Below, piece after piece: positions 61,333-64,000 of a DNA stretch of 64,000 nucleotides. A program made the translations under genes and the position numbers. Source of the stretch: Butyrivibrio hungatei (GTDB taxonomy: Bacteria > Bacillota > Clostridia > Lachnospirales > Lachnospiraceae); contig NZ_FMUR01000014.1 of NCBI RefSeq assembly GCF_900101605.1, positions 1 through 64,000 of the forward strand, read 5' to 3'. How positions within the stretch are numbered: position 1 is the first letter of the stretch; each line of letters begins with the position of its first letter. Under the pieces are notes generated by a model. That model was not told where the DNA came from, searched no databases, and saw nothing but the letters and a program-made list of their open reading frames with translations.

Positions 61333-62172
61333 ATGAGAGTTGGAATTTCGGCTTGTTCCGATGGGCAATTTATAGAATGGAAAAAACAGAATGAAGAACT
61401 AAAAGCTTTTATTGGTGAACTGGGGATAGAAGCTGTGTTTGCAGAGCATATTTATGCGAAGAAAGATTCTTTTAGCGGAACGGATAAAGAACGGGCAGAA
61501 GATTTGATGAGTTTTTACAAAGATGATTCAATTGAGGCAATTTATGACATTTCAGGCGGAGACTTGGCAAACGGTATCTTGAAGTATTTGGACTGGGATC
61601 TTATCGCTAACACCGACAAGACTTTTTGGGGATACAGCGATCTTACAACCATAATCAATGCAATTTTTACAAAGACAGGAAAAACTTCCGTTTTATATCA
61701 GGTAAAAAATACGGTTTATGCTGAAGCAGAACTACAGAGAAAACGCTTTGCAGACTATGTTTCCGAGAAGAATAACGATCTGTTCGATGTTAAATATTCT
61801 TTTCTTCAAGGGGAAAAGATGAACGGCGTTGTCGTGGGAGGAAATATAAGATGTTTCCTAAAACTAGCCGGAACAGAGTACTGGCCGGATATGACGGGAA
61901 AGGTTCTGTTATTGGAGGCATATAGCGGTGAAATCAGCCAAATTGCTACGCTTTTTTCGCAGCTTGAGCAGATGGGGGTATTTGATCAGGTGGCAGGTAT
62001 TTTACTTGGGACATTTACTAAGTTTGAGAAGTCGGGAGCGACACAAAGCGTATTTGACCTGTTGAAGGAGCATATTCCGGAAACTTTGCCAGTGGCTCAA
62101 ACATCGGAAATAGGTCATGGTGCTGACTCAAAGGCAATTGTTATTGGCGAGAATATTGGATTGAAAAGATAG
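61333..62172 (+). CDS. S66-family LD-carboxypeptidase/MccF-like peptidase
   Basis: 279 aa from the ATG at 61333 (AGGAGTGGCTAT upstream). RVGISACSDG start, YDISGGDLANGILKYLDWD, the nucleophile Ser in FWGYSDLTTIINAI (about residue 101), GVVVGGNIRCFLKLAGTEYWPD, LLLEAYSGE (Glu) and GHGADSKAIVIG (His). S66 enzymes trim peptidoglycan tetrapeptides or, as MccF, inactivate peptide-nucleotide antibiotics; the accessory context makes either possible. Confidence 0.82.
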   Translation: MRVGISACSDGQFIEWKKQNEELKAFIGELGIEAVFAEHIYAKKDSFSGTDKERAEDLMSFYKDDSIEAIYDISGGDLANGILKYLDWDLIANTDKTFWGYSDLTTIINAIFTKTGKTSVLYQVKNTVYAEAELQRKRFADYVSEKNNDLFDVKYSFLQGEKMNGVVVGGNIRCFLKLAGTEYWPDMTGKVLLLEAYSGEISQIATLFSQLEQMGVFDQVAGILLGTFTKFEKSGATQSVFDLLKEHIPETLPVAQTSEIGHGADSKAIVIGENIGLKR

Positions 62173-62360
62173 GTAAATTATGAGTGCCTAAGTAATGAAG
62201 ATCAAAATATATATTTCCTTCTTATGATCAAATGCGATGTTATAGCAAAGAGCATTGGCGTTCCGGAAATGAAAATGATATGTATGAAATCAAATCGTAC
62301 GTAACAGGAAAACCAAATAATTATGAAAGAGGAAACCTTATAGGGGGTCTCGGGAGATAA

Positions 62361-62921
62361 ATGAAAGTAATTATAATACGGCATGGAACGGTGGACTATG
62401 AATGGGAAAGAGCGTACAGTTCAGGCGAGTTTGACAGAGCCTGTGATCGGTATGATAAGGCACCGATAATTCGGATGTCTTATGATATTCCTTTTATAAA
62501 TGCTCAGCAGATATACGTTAGCGCATTACCCAGAACTCAAGACACTGCAAAAGAAATATTTGGAAATAAAGATTTTATATGCACTGAACTTATAAATGAA
62601 GTTCCGCTTGGTTCGAGTTTTAATTGCAAGATTAAGTTGCCGTTGTGGTTTTGGAATATAACGGGACGACTCCAATGGTTCCTAAATATTAAAAGGCAAG
62701 TTGAAAGTCGAAAAGAAACGAGATCAAGGGTAAGAAAATTTGTCGAGCTGTTAAATGCCGCAGGTTGTGACAGCGCGGTAGTTACGCATGGGTTTTATAT
62801 GCATACGTTGGTAAAAGAAATGCAGAAGGCAGGATTTAGAATCACTAAGTCCATGAGAAACTATAAAAATGGTGACTATGTAGTTGCTGAAAAATATGTG
62901 GCGCGCAGATGGAAATTTTAA
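62361..62921 (+). CDS. Histidine phosphatase family protein
   Basis: 186 aa. Catalytic IIIRHGTVDYEWERAYSSGEFD at the N-terminus, VSALPRTQDTAKEIF (second Arg), LINEVPLG (Glu), and VVTHGFYMHTLV (second His). This is the phosphoglycerate-mutase-like phosphatase fold. GGGAG lies four bases before the ATG. Substrate unknown. Its end overlaps a strong hairpin (62899-62938). Confidence 0.85.
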   Translation: MKVIIIRHGTVDYEWERAYSSGEFDRACDRYDKAPIIRMSYDIPFINAQQIYVSALPRTQDTAKEIFGNKDFICTELINEVPLGSSFNCKIKLPLWFWNITGRLQWFLNIKRQVESRKETRSRVRKFVELLNAAGCDSAVVTHGFYMHTLVKEMQKAGFRITKSMRNYKNGDYVVAEKYVARRWKF

Positions 62922-62938
62922 GGTGTATCTGCGCGCCA
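62899..62938. terminator. Hairpin at end of histidine phosphatase gene
   Basis: TGGCGCGCAGAT and ATCTGCGCGCCA are perfect 12-bp arms with a 16-base loop spanning the stop codon. No T-run follows, but the strength and position between converging genes suggest termination. Confidence 0.55.
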
Positions 62939-62974
62939 TCGTTTGTGAAAAGTCTGCAAAGTTCATCAAAAAAT

Positions 62975-64000
62975 CTATTCATTCGACCTTACATCGCTGT
63001 AGCTCAGATACAAGATAGAGATCATGATAAACACCAAAATAAATATCACAGACGAGAGTGCAAATGCGCCGATATTCGCAGCTCCCAATTCCCGCTGATT
63101 CATGGCGAGGTCGAATAAAGAAAACGGTGTCAGGTAAGGCATATCTTTTGCGATACACGATAGACCTGCGAAACCGCCAAGGAATGCGACGATTATAGGA
63201 AGGACAAAGTTCCTTATAACAAGTGAAACAAGAACTTGGAAGGCGCATATAACCCATGAACTTAGAATGCCCATGCCAAGCCACATAAGGAGCCCTGAGG
63301 GCAAGCCGCCTTCAATGTGTATCAGCGAGCCGGCAATAAGGTACAAGGCAACAACCCAGATCAGCGAAACAGATGTGATAAAGCAAGTGGCCGCGTATTT
63401 GCCGAGTACTATCATTGCAGGCCTTTGGTGAGTCATTAAAAGGTTCATATTTGTTCCGCTGTGTTCAACCCGCCAGATGCACCCCGTAAATATTCCGATG
63501 ATCACAGGCATGAAGAAATAGCACAAAAAAAGCGTGTGCTGAGTCCACAATGAGTACCATCCCTCTTTCAAGATGCTCAGATTACCGAGATAGTTTACGG
63601 TTCCGATCGCAGCCGAAATGGCAGGAACTATGAAAAAAGCAATCCATGCAGGCGAACCCTTAAGTTTCAGGATTTCAACAGGGCGTCTGTGAAGTTCTAT
63701 TTTCTTTGTCTTTCGCGTGCTCTTTATCTTTTCCGCTTCTTCAACACCGGATTTCCTGAGCAGTACAAGTGTGATACAGGTTAAAAGAACTATCCAAAAG
63801 GTACAGATAAATACCGAGGTTAAGTCCGGATTATTCAGAAAATAATGAGTTTCTCTCGTGTCGCGGTCCCAGTCCATTGTGATAAAGCCCGATGTCACAA
63901 AAGTTGCCCACGGAATGAATTTCTGGATAATCGATTCCGGAAGGAACAATGAGAAAAACGCAGTGAAACTTCCAAGAATTCCCACTGAAATACTAAGAGC
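62975..64000 (-). CDS. Lantibiotic-type ABC permease, two permease domains in one chain (5' end outside)
   Basis: 341 codons, still open at the window edge (ALSISVGILGSF at the edge). The right part is the C-terminal end of one ABC-2 permease (about six-helix LanE/MutE style), ending LRKSGVEEAEKIK. After a basic linker a second complete permease follows: EILKLKGSPAWIAFFIVPAISAAIGTVNYLG, WTQHTLFLCYFFMPVIIGIFTGCIWRVEHSGTNMNLLMTHQRP, and a C-terminal PYLTPFSLFDLAMNQRELG. LanE and LanG are normally separate genes; here they appear fused. Such permeases remove or resist lantibiotics and bacitracin-like peptides. Confidence 0.7.
   Translation of the reverse strand, partial: ALSISVGILGSFTAFFSLFLPESIIQKFIPWATFVTSGFITMDWDRDTRETHYFLNNPDLTSVFICTFWIVLLTCITLVLLRKSGVEEAEKIKSTRKTKKIELHRRPVEILKLKGSPAWIAFFIVPAISAAIGTVNYLGNLSILKEGWYSLWTQHTLFLCYFFMPVIIGIFTGCIWRVEHSGTNMNLLMTHQRPAMIVLGKYAATCFITSVSLIWVVALYLIAGSLIHIEGGLPSGLLMWLGMGILSSWVICAFQVLVSLVIRNFVLPIIVAFLGGFAGLSCIAKDMPYLTPFSLFDLAMNQRELGAANIGAFALSSVIFILVFIMISILYLSYSDVRSNE

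Overview
The window looks like a chromosomal segment of a low-GC Firmicute, most likely Lachnospiraceae and tentatively near Butyrivibrio. This rests on gene content, not on a marker gene: a split transketolase, a membrane-anchored MurF-like ligase next to Ddl with a Gly/Ser/Lys-rich insertion, an MsmX-type sugar ATPase, a GH9-like lipoprotein, many 'TGC/TAC/TGC' lipobox lipoproteins, an SRP RNA with a consensus promoter and a sigma-28-type motility promoter. No rRNA or tRNA gene was seen.

Region by region: 1-2.6 kb is accessory, with a transposase start, a LysR regulator, an LPD3-like mobile-element protein and decayed sequence. 2.6-6.3 kb is an envelope cluster of two lipoproteins, a TlpA-like thioredoxin lipoprotein with no ATG/GTG/TTG start, and a NapH-like 4Fe-4S membrane protein. 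6.4-11.1 kb holds a lipoprotein, a secreted beta-helix protein, a PTS IIC permease, an Mrr-like nuclease and an OGG-type glycosylase. 11.1-16.0 kb is a pentose operon (FGGY kinase, AraD, transketolase N and C, Rpe). 16.1-25 kb carries a PhnD-like lipoprotein, Map, MetG, hydrolase, GNAT, YesL-like protein, the MsmX ATPase and a CdaR/PucR regulator. 25.0-28 kb has SRP RNA, an Rrf2 regulator, TadA and an orphan sugar-binding lipoprotein. 28-36.7 kb has an aconitase-family hydratase, a GH9-like lipoprotein, a hydrolase, the MurF-like/Ddl pair and PlsC. 36.9-41 kb is pyrC, a lipoprotein, pyrK and pyrD. 41.2-45.1 kb is an AT-rich TetR plus MacB-like ABC island. 45.3-54.2 kb is core: a sigma-28-controlled DUF5610-like protein, IspE, a DUF1934 protein, a secreted trigger-factor-like foldase, AsnS, an NlpC/P60 hydrolase and GuaA.

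From 54.2 to about 62.3 kb lies a decaying accessory/defence region: a PD-(D/E)XK nuclease, a Fic protein behind seven phased TTGGGAG boxes, a TOTE-type primase-helicase with a large in-frame internal deletion, three copies of a hairpin-rich ~190-bp repeat, and several truncated genes. The window ends inside a fused lantibiotic-type ABC permease.

The most notable signals are the phased operator array before fic, the internally deleted TOTE protein between long direct repeats, the structured repeat family, and two genes with good ribosome binding sites but ATA (or ATT) where a start codon is expected.
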